Positions 45,448 to 55,700 of a DNA stretch of 64,000 bases are shown here, piece after piece. The position numbers and the translations under genes were made by a program. The notes beneath the pieces are model-generated. The model saw only the letters and a program-made list of their open reading frames with translations. It ran no database searches and was not told the DNA's origin. Within the stretch, counting starts at the first letter, position 1. Each line of letters opens with the position of its first letter. The stretch comes from Leptobrachium leishanense (lineage: Eukaryota; Chordata; Amphibia; Anura; Megophryidae). Where the stretch lies: NCBI GenBank assembly GCA_009667805.1, contig CM019070.1:58160735-58224734 (forward strand). The letters are read 5' to 3'.

Positions 45448-45789
45448 AATATACGATGTACGGCCGCACAAAAGTCCGGCCGTGCAACGCAAGTGGAATT
45501 TGAACGCATTTTTCTGAGAACGCTGAACCGCTAGTACTGACGTACTGAGTGCGCAGCTGCGGCATAGCGGCGTGTGTGCGTGATTAGGAGATGTCAGACG
45601 CTGCTAATGTCCAGCCTACATAACGTCCAGATGCAAAAAGGGTTTTATTGATGATCCATACAAAATCACGCCCCAAAATGCGCGTCGTCTGACCGTTTTT
45701 GCGCATTCCGTGAAAAAAATACGTCAATGCATTCGGACGCACTTTTTCACGTTCGCGGGGAAAAATGCTTTCGTCTGACCCTAGCCTTA
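45448..45789. repeat. MITE family M copy 5, right part
   Basis: Continues AATATACGATGTACGGCCGCAC... to GTCTGACCCTAGCCTTA, matching copy 2 from about 22826 to its end. Confidence 0.85.
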
Positions 45790-45794
45790 AAGGT

Positions 45795-45949
45795 TCTGAG
45801 TAAAAACAGACAAAAAGTGAGACAGGTGTCATTTGCATGTCCTACCCAGAATCCCTTGCTGAATATGGGGAATGTAGCACAGGAGCTCTGGGATGCATTT
45901 CTTTGAATTGCGGTGATGTGCAAATGGCTTCTGCAATAATAAACATAAC

Positions 45950-45993
<44 letters not shown>
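45795..45993 (-). repeat. Dispersed repeat plus (TA)n
   Basis: 45800-45945 is the reverse complement of the repeat at 1475-1640. It is followed by a TATA microsatellite (45954-45993). Confidence 0.6.
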
Positions 45994-45996
<3 letters not shown>

Positions 45997-46153
45997 GTAA
46001 TGATTAAACATAGCCGGCATTAACACTAGACCTATTTCTCAAAGGAACATGTACCTGGAAATGCATGGATTTATAAAAGTTTTTATTTCCAGTGAAAGAC
46101 AGATCCTAAAACAATATTCATTAGGGTCTATTATTTGTGTTGTTCACTTATAG

Positions 46154-46384
46154 GTGAAGTCATTATGAACACTCAAAGACCAGTATTCAATGATGAAGAC
46201 CTAACTATTGGAGAATTCAGCCATACGGCATCTGGTGGAGCTTTTGAAGTAACTGACAGCCCTTTAGATGGCGTATCTGATATATATAAGTCAGAGAAAA
46301 TAACAGATTTGTCAGCACAATTAGAAGGATCAAACATTTCCCTTTCATGGACAGCAACAGGGGATGATTTGGACAAAGGAAATG
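46154..46384 (+). CDS. CLCA: CLCA penultimate C-terminal exon
   Basis: Acceptor ACTTATAG at 46146-46153, donor AAATG|GTAGGT at 46384; phase 1 at both ends. It encodes MNTQRPVFNDEDL, then FSHTASGGAFEV and the start of the fibronectin-like segment KITDLSAQLEGSNISLSWTA, GDDLDKG. These correspond to the CLCA region where a PPRPE stretch is followed by FSR.(T/A)SGG.F and KITDL.A...LSWTAPGDD. No stop or frameshift. The phase (1) does not match the phase-0 end of exon 2 at 41331, so direct splicing would shift the frame; intervening exons are absent from the window. Confidence 0.9.
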
Positions 46385-46539
46385 GTAGGTCATTTTGTTA
46401 TTAAAATTATGTTTTGGGGAGATTATTTGAAAAGTATTTTGGGTTTAATTTAAATGCTTTCTATGTTTGTATGTCCACCCCTAATGATAATGAAAAAAAT
46501 AACAATTTTATACCCAGTGAGTTGTTCCCATTTTACTGC

Positions 46540-46614
46540 CTAGCACACTGCTCTTACACTGCTCCTGAGGACGCCATCACGGCGAAATGCGTAAAGCAGT
46601 GCATGGAATGCTAG
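46540..46614 (+). ncRNA. Hammerhead-like fold (atypical stem II)
   Basis: CTGAGGA (46565-46571) and GAAA (46584-46587) frame a GCC/GGC stem (46573-46575 with 46581-46583), but an extra C (46572) sits where the closing pair should be. After GAAA, TGCGT and A93 give a minimal stem III and a GTA triplet. Stem I is convincing: inner CACTGCT/AGCAGTG (46557-46563 with 46595-46601), an internal loop, and outer CTAGCA/TGCTAG (46540-46545 with 46609-46614). The architecture parallels 44137-44221. The unpaired base makes activity uncertain. Confidence 0.55.
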
Positions 46615-47073
46615 CCATGACTCTGTTTCTTTGTATTTGCTATTTTTCTTTCCAGGTTCATTATTAAGAGGTATCTATAGGGAAGGATTGCTCCTGAATC
46701 CTGACCTCCCTAATGTTCTGAACCCCTGGGTTCCCCTAGAGGTTTCTGTCTGGCCCCTCATTAAGGGGTTCATACAGATAGTAATTTGCAATCTTCTTTC
46801 TTTCCTATTACAGCAAACCCAAGAAGGCTCGCATTCCTACTTTTGTCTCTTTGTATCAGCCAGATCTGTAAACACAAGCTAGAATTACATCCCAAGTAGG
46901 CACACAGCAAGGATTTTTCCAAATAGCAAATACCCTCCTTTGTGTTTATACTAAAGTAGCTCTGCAGTGAGCCCTTCAAGCTACACACCATTTTCGTGTG
47001 ATTTTTGTGTTTGTTTGTATCAATCTCTTGATTCTCTATCAATTTTAATGTTTGGTAATTGATTAAACGTTAA
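46615..47073. other. Unassigned intronic sequence (last CLCA intron)
   Basis: No frame or repeat ends noticed. Short pyrimidine-rich AG sites at 46654-46660 and 46806-46813 look acceptor-like, but the following sequence does not match CLCA. Confidence 0.4.
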
Positions 47074-47310
47074 GGGCTCTATTACATTCTCCGCGAAAAT
47101 TCGTACGCGTAGCACATTTTTTTTTTGCTCGCAGCGTTAAACGTTAACGCGTGTAATTAACGCTGGTATTACGATCCAAGCGCATTTATTCATCCGTCAA
47201 AAAATAGTGCGTAAAAAAGACGCGCAAAAACGTGCGCGCATTAACATTGCGCGCAGAAATCGGTGGGCAATCAGAATTAAGAACTACAATTGTCTGCCAT
47301 TCCGTTTTTG
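47074..47310 (+). repeat. N1-like fragment
   Basis: GGGCTCTATTACATTCTCCGCG start and CpG-rich hairpins (GCGTTAAACGTTAACGC, AACGTGCGCGCATTAAC) resemble the left end of 20796-22484 but diverge quickly. Confidence 0.5.
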
Positions 47311-47639
47311 CGCCTGCCAAAATCAATCTGAGAATATAAGTGTAAAGATACCCCTATGGGGCGCTGCCTCCTGATGCTCTGGTTAAGAAGCACACGTATA
47401 TATCTGTAGGTGTAACAGCGCGTCTAGATTATGACATGTGCAGACAAATGCACAAAAAGCACACAAAAAAGTATTGGGGTCAACAGGTTGTACAGTACAA
47501 TATCTCTAAATATCTTTCACTAATACATGTCACTGTTACCTCAAATGCATGATGAGAAATAAGTATTTAAAAGGAGCCACATGGGGTACTCCCTCTTGTG
47601 GTGGGATTCGATACTCGTATGCCCGTTTCTATTGAATAT

Positions 47640-48100
47640 TTATTAAATCATTTATTCTTTTAATCTGCAGCAAAAAGTCTCTTTATTTGTTAGTATTTTC
47701 TAGACATTTTTGGGCAAATTTTTTTCCTGAAATTTTTTTAATATAGCGGATTTTTTTTTCTTTCAGTAAAGACCTTCTTATTATAATTGATAGGACCTTA
47801 TATGTAATTTTCAGGTAGTTTTTTGTGCAAACAGCTTTTAAAAGTTGCAGCCCCCCCCCGCCGTTGTTCTTCAGCTTGTTGCCTTTTTCGGGCGGCTGGT
47901 CGGAGCTCTTTTTGGCCAATCGACTTTTTTCGGATGCGGTGGAAGGTTTTGCAGTGGATTGTCAGGTGCATTTTGCTTTATTTCTACGGTTTTTCAGATC
48001 ACTCATTTTTTTTGGGCGGTTTTGCAGCGGTTTTTGCGCTCGTGTCGGCAGGCTGCGTACGAGTGAGTGAGAAACGCTCCGATGACAGTGAGGAGGTGGA
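47640..48100 (-). repeat. Diverged MITE family P fragment
   Basis: CTGCAG.AAAAAGTCTCTTTATT, TTATTATAATTGATAGGACCTTATATGTAA and TTGTGCAAACAGC..TT follow the order of the P element at 27295-27500 and 56945-57160. The ends are lost. Confidence 0.5.
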
Positions 48101-48284
48101 TGTCTGGTGACATCTCTTCCTTCCACTAGTCTCCGCCTCCTCCCATCAGCCACTTCCTCCCGCTCACAGGAAATTCGGGGCCACAAACTCACTCATTGGG
48201 AGAGGCAGCAGAAGGGGCAGACTCCTAGGTGAGTTGTGAGAGCAGCTGCTCTCAATCCATTCCTCCCTGCTTCCTTTACACACA

Positions 48285-48445
48285 CACACACTGCTCCCCC
48301 CTCCATGATAACATGCACTGCCTGCTCCCCCCTCCATGGTGACACGCACTGCCTGCTCCCCCCTCCATGGTGACACGCACTGCCTGCTCCCCCCTCCATG
48401 GTGACACGCACTGCCTGCTCCCCCCTCCATGATGACAGGCACTGC
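48285..48445 (+). repeat. 31-bp minisatellite
   Basis: Five units of CTGCCTGCTCCCCCCTCCATGGTGACACGCA, followed by a T/C-rich tract (48595-48960) with imperfect CTCTCCCCTTTG repeats. The frames across both (Gly/Cys/His or Pro/Leu/Ser strings) are artefacts. Confidence 0.9.
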
Positions 48446-49074
48446 CTTCTCCCCCTCCTGCTGCATTTTGGGGAAGGCTGTGCGGAGCGGTGCATGCTTG
48501 GAAAATGGCAGCCTCCAGTTTGAAAACATTGTGAACCAGCCCCAGGTGAGAAGCTGGCACTGACTTGTAGAGATATCAGATATCAGCAGGGCACTATCTT
48601 CCCTCTCCACCCTTTTCTCCCTCTCTCCCCCCTTTGCCCCCTCTCTCCCCTTTGTGCTTGCTCCCTATGTCCCCTTTGCCCCTCTCTCCCCTTTGCCCCC
48701 TCTCCCCCTTTTCCCACTCTCTCCCCTTTGCGCTTGCTCCCTCTGTCCCCTTTTCTTCTCTCTCCCCTTTTCTTCTCTCTCCCCTTTTCTCCCTCACACT
48801 TTCTCCCCAATCCCTTTATGCCCCTCGCTCTCTCCTTTTTTACCTCTCACTCTCTCTCTACCTCTCCATCTATTTCTCTCTCTACCTTGCTCTAATTCTA
48901 CCTTCTCACTCCCCCTCTTTTTTCTACCACTCTTTCTTTCTACCTCTACTCTCTCACCTATGCAGGATCCATGTATACAAGATGCATGTTCTCCCTAGCA
49001 ATACACAGGGCCATGAAACCTGCATGACTAGTAATTATCTAAACCTTGATGGCCCCCCATGATGTTAAACAACT

Positions 49075-49745
49075 GTTAAATCAATGTTCATACACACCGC
49101 ACATTGCTGTGAGATTAAAGCTGTGCAGCTCTGTGACAAACTCATACACCCTACACATTACTGTGAGTGTTATTGCCGTGGAGCTCTGTGATACGCTCAT
49201 ACACACCGCACATTACTGGGAGTGTTATAGCTGCGGAGCTCTGTGATACGCTCATACACACTGCACATTGCTGTGAGAGTTGTTGCTTTGCAGCACTGTG
49301 ATACAGTTACGTGCGGTGTATATGAGTGTATCGCATAGCTCAACAGAAATAAAACTCACAGTATTGTGCAGTGTGTATGAGCATGAGTTTTATTTTTGTG
49401 GAGCTCTGTGATATGCTAATACACTCGTACATTACTGTGAGTGTTGTTGCTGTGGAGCTCTGAAACGCTCATACACTCTACACATTACTGTGTGTTATTG
49501 CTGTGGAGCTCGGTGATACGCTCATACACACTGCACATTGCTGTCAGATTTGTAGCTGTGCAGCTCCGTGACATGATCATACACACCACACATTACTGTG
49601 AGTATTATTGCTGTGGAGCTCTGTGATGTGCTCATACACACTGCACATTACTGTGAGTTTTACTGCTGGTGATTCTGTGATATGCTCATACACACCGCAT
49701 ATTGTTGTGAGTTTTATTGCTTTGCAGCTCTGATACATATCCTTT
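49075..49745 (+). repeat. About 62-bp tandem array in the last CLCA intron
   Basis: About ten diverged units of GAGCTCTGTGATACGCTCATACACACCGCACATTACTGTGAGTGTTATTGCTGTG. One unit near 49300-49340 is inverted (ACAGTTACGTGCGGTGTATATGAGTGTATCGC). Confidence 0.85.
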
Positions 49746-49913
49746 TCGTTTGCACTTATCACAATATAGGGCTGGTCTAAAAAAAAATCCAGGGCTGCTT
49801 TTTATACCCAGTCTGGCCCTGTATACAACATCAGCACTTTCTGAAAAACCCTCTGTATGTTCTCTCTAATGGAGTTGCTACTGACCTTTAATTGCTATTC
49901 ACATTATTTTCAG

Positions 49914-50386
49914 CTTCAAGATATCAATTACAAATGAGCACTGACCCTGCTGAACTCAGAAATGGCTTCAACACATCCAATCCAGTTGACATCTCCAATG
50001 TGACACCAAAAGCAGCTGGATCCAGTGAAACATTTACATTTACACCTCAAAATGTTGTAGAAAACGGTACTATACTTTATTTCACATTTGTTGCAGTTGA
50101 CAAAGTTTCTCAGGTTTCTGATCTGTCAAACATTGCACAGGTATCTCGATTAGTTCCTCCAACAACAGCTCCTACTGTTCTACCTACAATGGCTCCTACT
50201 GTTATACCTACAACATCTGCCTCAAGCCTTACTAATACTAGCTCTAAACTGACAACACCGTCTGCCTCAAGCCTTACTAATACTAGCTCTAAACTGACAA
50301 CAATGTCTGCCTCAAGCCTTACTTATACTAGCCTGATTGGTGGAGCAATAATAATGTTGAACACTGCCTTTAAAATGTCTATTTAA
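49914..50386 (+). CDS. CLCA: CLCA terminal exon: fibronectin-like end, Thr/Ser stalk, hydrophobic tail
   Basis: Acceptor TTATTTTCAG at 49904-49913. The split codon G|CT restores Ala and gives ASRYQLQMS, the conserved CLCA continuation. Next come ELRNGFN, ISNVTPKAAGS, FTFTPQ, VENGT.LYF and VDKVSQVSDLSNIAQV, all diagnostic of the family's C-terminus. From about residue 80 the sequence turns Pro/Thr/Ser-rich with a 24-bp duplication and 45-bp repeats, then ends in LIGGAIIMLNTAFKMSI, a hydrophobic tail that could be a GPI or membrane signal. The stop is TAA at 50384-50386. A possible ATTAAA poly(A) signal is at 50575. Confidence 0.92.
50216..50332 (+). repeat. 45-bp in-frame repeat in the CLCA stalk
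   Basis: TCTGCCTCAAGCCTTACTAATACTAGC starts at 50216, 50261 and 50306 (exactly 45 bp apart, 15 residues), the last copy partial. The units are almost identical, indicating recent slippage in a mucin-like linker. Confidence 0.95.
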
Positions 50387-50687
50387 ATATTTAAAATATC
50401 CATGTAAAAAATAATTTTACTTTGTGACAAATACTACTATCTAATGAAATGTGAAGTACATTATGTTTCTACAGTTATTAGAGTGTATAAAAATATATGC
50501 AGAGTTCTATCAATCATCAGAACTGTTCCTGTTTGAGTTTATGATAGGAAATGCGAAATTCCATCTCTGTACTTATTAAATCTGCAATGATCTTAATGTC
50601 ATAATCATTGATAACTCAGAAGGTTCCAGTTTTATCCTGTAGCTTTGTGTCTTAACTTTAGGACGATGCATTTTGGAAAAGACACCT

Positions 50688-51547
50688 AGGGTTATTCAAA
50701 GAGAATCGAAAAGCCACCGCACGTTCGGTGACTTTTCGTTCTCTTCAATTCGGTACGATTTGGCGACCCTGCGGTGTATTCAGCAAGCACCACAGGGCCA
50801 CCGAAATGCAGGGAAAAGTTGCCGCAAAATGAGGGCTAACGCACCACGAAACCCGCAAAAACATCTGGATTAACCCGCCGAAAACGCTGGAAAAATCCGA
50901 GCAGGATCTGATCACACACAGCGCAGCTGCCGGAAAAAGCTGACACCGCAGAGAAGTGCAGTGAATAAATTTAAAAAAAACAGTTTGCTTGAATGTTTGA
51001 AAAGTGAAACGCTGTTTGCAAAGAAACCACTGAGCGAAAATGTCTGAAATTTACATATAAGATCCAATAAATGATAATAAAAAGGGCTGTTACAGAAAAA
51101 AGTGAAGTTTAAAAAAAATCTGAATTGTTTTTATAAAAAATAAATCCGGAAAAATGCTTAAAGTATCCTAATAAATCTATAAATAAAGAGACTCTTTACT
51201 GCAGAATATTATAATCTACGGTTTATTAGATATTGAATTAAAACGGGAATATTTTTAACATTGAAGCCTATGGATTCACCTGAATAAACCTGCCGAATCA
51301 AACCACTGAACAGCAGGGCAATTCGGGAACCTTTCACTGCTGTTTTTTTCACTGAATAGCCGAAGCATTGCCTCTCTATGGGGAATTCACTGCCCTCGAA
51401 CAGGCACCGTATGTGCAGGCAATTCGCCAACATTTGTCGAATTGCCTGCTCTCTGAATAGCCGAATGGCCAGGAAAGGTAACCTTATGCTGAATTTCAGC
51501 GTTCGGTTCCCTTTCGGGAGCCATTCGGATCTCTTTGAATAACCCTG
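50688..51547. repeat. MITE family P, copy 3
   Basis: AGGGTTATTCAAAGAGAATCG to GGATCTCTTTGAATAACCCTG, 300 bp after the CLCA stop. It includes GTTTGCAAAGAAACCACTGAGCG and GCAGAATATTATAATC blocks shared with the other copies. Confidence 0.85.
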
Positions 51548-52464
51548 ACGAGTTACCCTACACATTCAACTCTTTTAGACAACTACTATAAAATGACTCC
51601 CAATGAGGCACTATTGTACCAGTGGTTTCCCCTAACAGCACATCAGTAAATCGAGGCAGCATGGTTTCTCTTTTGTTCGAAAAAGTATATAAAGACTTAT
51701 ACAGGGTATAAGATGGTCTGTATCCTACAATTGAAGGATCTGTTGAAAAATTCTTGAGAAAGCCAGGGTCACAGATGAAACGCGTAATGTGGAAGTTTCT
51801 TCGTCTTTTAAAACAAAAATAACCCATAACCCCTTAATGTAAGTTGACGTTGTATACAATAATTAAACTAACATGAATAACATAAGCTAACTATACATCT
51901 CCTCACTGAAAAGTACAGCTATATATTCCTAAAAAGGTAGATCCAATAATATGACCATTAGCTAATCTATGCATAAATCTAAAACGTTTATACTACCTTG
52001 GGATTCCACCAAAGAAATGCACAAATGAGCTGTACTACAGAAGCCCCAACGTTTCAGCTATATAAGTCTTCTTTCAAGTGTTAAAGAACACAGTTACCTA
52101 TGCAGAAACATATACTTCCCATGTTCAATCAATCATTTAAAATAAGTGACATCATGGAAAGGTACCCCAATGATCATTCTGCATGGATACTAAATCCATT
52201 AATAGGTTCCAATTGATTCCAATTCCAAATGAATAGTTTACAAAAATAAACAAATTTATATAAATACACAGAAGAATATTAATGCTATCCTGGGCTACCG
52301 GGTATAATTGTCCTTTCTCTATTCGCACCCTCTTCCAATTCCTTTCTCTCTGAAATAACTGTGTATTAACAGGTGCAAAAAAAGAATGATCTATACTTTT
52401 CCCAAGGTATCTTTTGCAAAGAGATCAATAGAAGTCTTGGAAAAAAATATTGGATTCCTAATGG
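51548..52464 (-). repeat. Penelope-like debris (probable)
   Basis: CACAGATGAAACGCGTAATG at 51770-51789 (plus) and, on the minus strand, GAAGACTTATATAGCTGAAACGTTGGGGC at about 52040-52070 are motifs of the CTGAAGAAG..GAAACGTTG / GAAACGCGT type that mark Penelope-like 3' regions in vertebrates. 51931-52020 is homologous to 58355-58440 (GTAGA..CAATA.TATGACCATTAG, ACCTTGGGATTCC). No reverse transcriptase or GIY-YIG frame is recognisable. Confidence 0.4.
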
Positions 52465-53070
52465 CCTAATGATTCTGTACAAAACATATTGCATTTTTGT
52501 ACATCAAAAATAGAAAAAAAAATCTGCTTCCCTGACATGGTGTGAATCCATTGAAACATATTATAGCATGAGAAACCACTTGTGTAGAAGTCTGTACACA
52601 TGAACTCAAATAACTAAGGTCTAATTAACCCGATAATCACAAGACAAGCAATTGGGTTATTCTCAAAAACGTACATTTAGTTAATTAATAGGGAACACCT
52701 AACATATACAAATAACATTCAATACCTGAAATACATTTGCAACATTTTATTCCTAATTTGTACAAGGGTTTCCCTCCCCGGCTTTGAATCTAACATCCCC
52801 AAATTGAGCTGAATGCTCACTAGCACATGCCTGAAGGCTGTCTGCTTTCCTCTTACATCAAAGTTGTAAAGTGATATTCAATATGTAATTATGTTACTCC
52901 AGTTGCACCTGCCTTTGTGTGTACTTGGGCATTGCCACTGGAGATTGCTTTGCTTCCAATTGAAAGGGGTCCAAATAATGAAAAAGTAAAATCCTGTAAA
53001 AATGTGAATAAAATTACTTAAAATACACTAATTTAAATAAATTCCATTTTCATAAAACACAGAAAAACTC
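52465..53070 (-). repeat. Right half of the inverted duplication (partner 1-560)
   Basis: See 1-560. On the minus strand the order is acceptor-like TTTTTACAG (about 53005), then AGTACACAC, then CCTTCAGGCATGTGCTAGTGAGCATTC, GATGTTAGATTCAAAG and TATATGTTAGGTGTTCC. Confidence 0.75.
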
Positions 53071-53330
53071 TTTTTGTATAATAAAATGCTAAGTCAGTTC
53101 AGTTTCAAAATGAGTCACTTTAGAGCATGTAATGTTGGGTATGGGTCATATGAAGTGACGCCGGAAGAATTTGCAATGTTTCATTAAAAGTTATTGTTTT
53201 ATTGTTCTGTGTTGACTTACGGAGTTGAAAAGCTTTACCTTCTATAGAACAAGAATATAGGATTGTTGAGTTAATATGAAAGTTTATTCCTTCCGCATAA
53301 ACCAAATTAAATTTAATTATATTTACTCAT

Positions 53331-53420
53331 TTTGACAAGGTCACTTCCTTTAAAAGACATCAGCTTCTTGTACGTCATTACACCAGTACGTTTAATTGTA
53401 AAACGCGCTTACGATCTTTT
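53331..53420 (+). repeat. Short duplicated block (partner 57655-57735)
   Basis: TTGACAAGGT..CTTCCTT.AAA and GTTTAATTGTAAAACG.. align with TTGACAAGGTTATTTCCTTAAATA and GTCTAGTTGTAAAATG. The two lie in the same orientation 4.3 kb apart. Confidence 0.5.
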
Positions 53421-53541
53421 CACACAATGAGGATGTTTCAAGATATGGTAAGAAAATGTTTGGAAGGATGTGTAAATGTTGAAGGTGATCAGTTAAGAGT
53501 GGATACAGTATGTTATAATACAAAAGAGAACAGGTGGCTGA

Positions 53542-53721
53542 TTAATAAGGAGCTGTGTATTTAAAATTGATGCATACAGTGGGATATTCCCAGTACCGAA
53601 ACCTTCCTTTAATGTATCCAACATAAGGATCATTTAAATTCAGCCATTGGCTGATATCAGGACCTCTATGGCCATTTTTTGGTTCAACAGATTCAAATGC
53701 AGGTTTACTGGCATTTAGAAT
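53542..53721 (-). other. Possible terminal exon of an unrecognised gene
   Basis: A 66-codon frame ending TAA at 53542. Residues after a candidate acceptor (TTTTTATTACAATTCTAAATGCCAG, ending near 53697 on minus) read KPAFESVEPKNGHRGPDISQ, then WLNLNDPYVGYI and RYWEYPTVCINFKY. The composition is balanced, aromatic-rich and unlike the repeat-derived frames, so it could be a genuine C-terminus. I do not recognise the family; there is no nearby AATAAA. Confidence 0.3.
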
Positions 53722-53794
53722 TGTAATAAAAATTTTGATCATAATCAGCTCTCTAGGTTATACTTTTCAATGTAACTATCGTCTAATTTGTACT

Positions 53795-55700
53795 TCCAAA
53801 AAGGTGTAGCGCTATGTCCTGGAGCTCCTCAGCGTTTTTTCATATGTTCCATGGTATCTAAAAAAAAAATGTAAAGAAGATCACCACATAGTTTAACCGC
53901 TGTATATACATGTGCACATACACAGATCAAAGCCAATTGCCAACTCACACTTTTTAGGGCCTTAGACTGGGCTCGCAGCTACGTACATATGGGTTTATAA
54001 GGGCATACCCATCAGCCACTCTGCATGAGTCTTCTCCACCTTCCTCCACATTGGACCCCACATGGACATATGAAAAAAACAGGAATAGGCAGAGAATAGT
54101 GTAGACAACAAGGACAGATATTACCCTCCAAAAATCTTGAACACCGACTGAGGAAGCCACAGCAAAGGTGAAATGCGTTTTGGTGATTATGTCCTTTTGT
54201 ATTTGTTTTAAATAAATGTCTTGTTTTTATTTATCCAATCCCTGCTGAATGTGATTTTTGTGGAGAGGTTTATCCACGGCATATTAAAACCTCCAGGTGT
54301 GTAAAGGTAGAGCCCCTGACTTGTGGCTCAGTACCATGTGAGTAGTGGTGGAGGACTTATTTGATGGATAATATCTGTCCTTGTCGTCTACACTATTCTC
54401 TGCCTATTCCTGTTTTTTTCATATGTCCATGTGGGGTCCAATGAAGAGGAAGGTGGAGAAGACTCATGCAGAGTGGCTGATGGGTATGCCCTTATAAACC
54501 CATATGTCCGTAGCTGCGAGCCCAGTCTAAGGCTCTAAAAAGTGTGAATTGGCAATTGGGTTTGAGTTGTGTATGTGCACATGTATATACAGCGGTTACA
54601 CTATGCGGTGATCTTCTTTCCATTTTTTTGAGATACCATGGAATATAGGAAAAAAAAAGATTGGTTGGTATACCAATTTCTATTGGTCTATTTTGAATTA
54701 GCTAGCTGGGTAACGTAGGCGGCTTGAACCGCCGAGGTTAGCATAGGGTGGTGCCTTATATATGAGAAATCTCTTTCTATTATCAAAAGTATCAAACCAG
54801 CCAAGGTATCACATATAAGGATTTGCAAACTTAGATAAACGGATGCTACATCCCCTGTAATAGCTGGTACTATATCAAATTCCAATTGATTGATTCCTTA
54901 TAGAAATTAGCCCCAATAGTTTGAGGGGTAAAAGTAGGGTAGGTTTGGAGGTGGATAGCCGATAATAGAAAGAGATTTCTCATATATAAGGCATCACCCT
55001 ATGCCAACCTTGGCGGTTCAAGCCGCCTACGTTACCCAGCTAGCTAATTCAAAATAGACAGCCAATGCTCCCAACTGGGACAGCACCCATGCAAAAAGTA
55101 TAAGAGAGACAAGCAGTTAAAATAGGCCAGACATGACGCTCAACGCGTCTAGCTGTAAACACAGCTTCTTCAAGCTTGAGAAATCTCTTTCTATTATCGG
55201 CTATCCACCGCCAAACCTACTCTACTTTTACGAGGCTAATTTCTATAAGGAATCAATCAATTGGAATTTGATATAGTACCAGCTATTACAGGGAATGTAG
55301 CATCCGTTTATCTAAGTTTGCAAATCCTTATATGTGATACCTTGGCTGGTTTGATACTTTTCCCAAGGAAATTGCCTCATTTATTCCCTCATGTGCTAGC
55401 AATAATTCATGCACCCTATTGCATATGTTCTTTCCAATAATTCTTCATATGTGCGTGAGATTTGAGATTTTATTGATGTAAACTATTAAAAGTTACGTTT
55501 TAAACAGTACATCTATTGCCGACTGATTGGTTGGTATACCAATTTCTAGCTTTGCTTTACAAACGAGTTTGTTCTCGGGGTCATGTCCCCTTCTGGTAAT
55601 AGTACCCTGCGGTACTTTCCGTACCATTTTCTCTCCTTTTAACATATGAAAAAACGCTGATGAGCTCCAGGACAAAGCGCTACACATTTTTGGAAAGCAC
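53795..55700. mobile_element. Nested Penelope-like foldback complex
   Basis: Three inverted pairs are visible: CCAAAAAGGTGTAGCGCTATGTCCTGGAGCTC (53800) with GAGCTCCAGGACAAAGCGCTACACATTTTTGG (55660); 53885-54135 with 54375-54640 (CTTAGACTGGGCTCGCAGCTACG etc.); and 54690-54910 with 54960-55080 and 55175-55350 (AGCTAGCTGGGTAACGTAGGCGGCTTG, CAAACTTAGATAAACGGATGCTAC). The centre has CTGAGGAAGCC..GGTGAAATGCG at 54146-54175, and the minus strand has GAAGAAGCTGTGTTTACAGCTAGACGCGTTGAGCG at about 55135-55170. No long coding frame remains. Confidence 0.6.

Noticed and set aside
48164..49062. Gly/Cys-rich and Pro/Leu-rich frames
   Set aside because: Derived from a 31-bp minisatellite and a pyrimidine tract.
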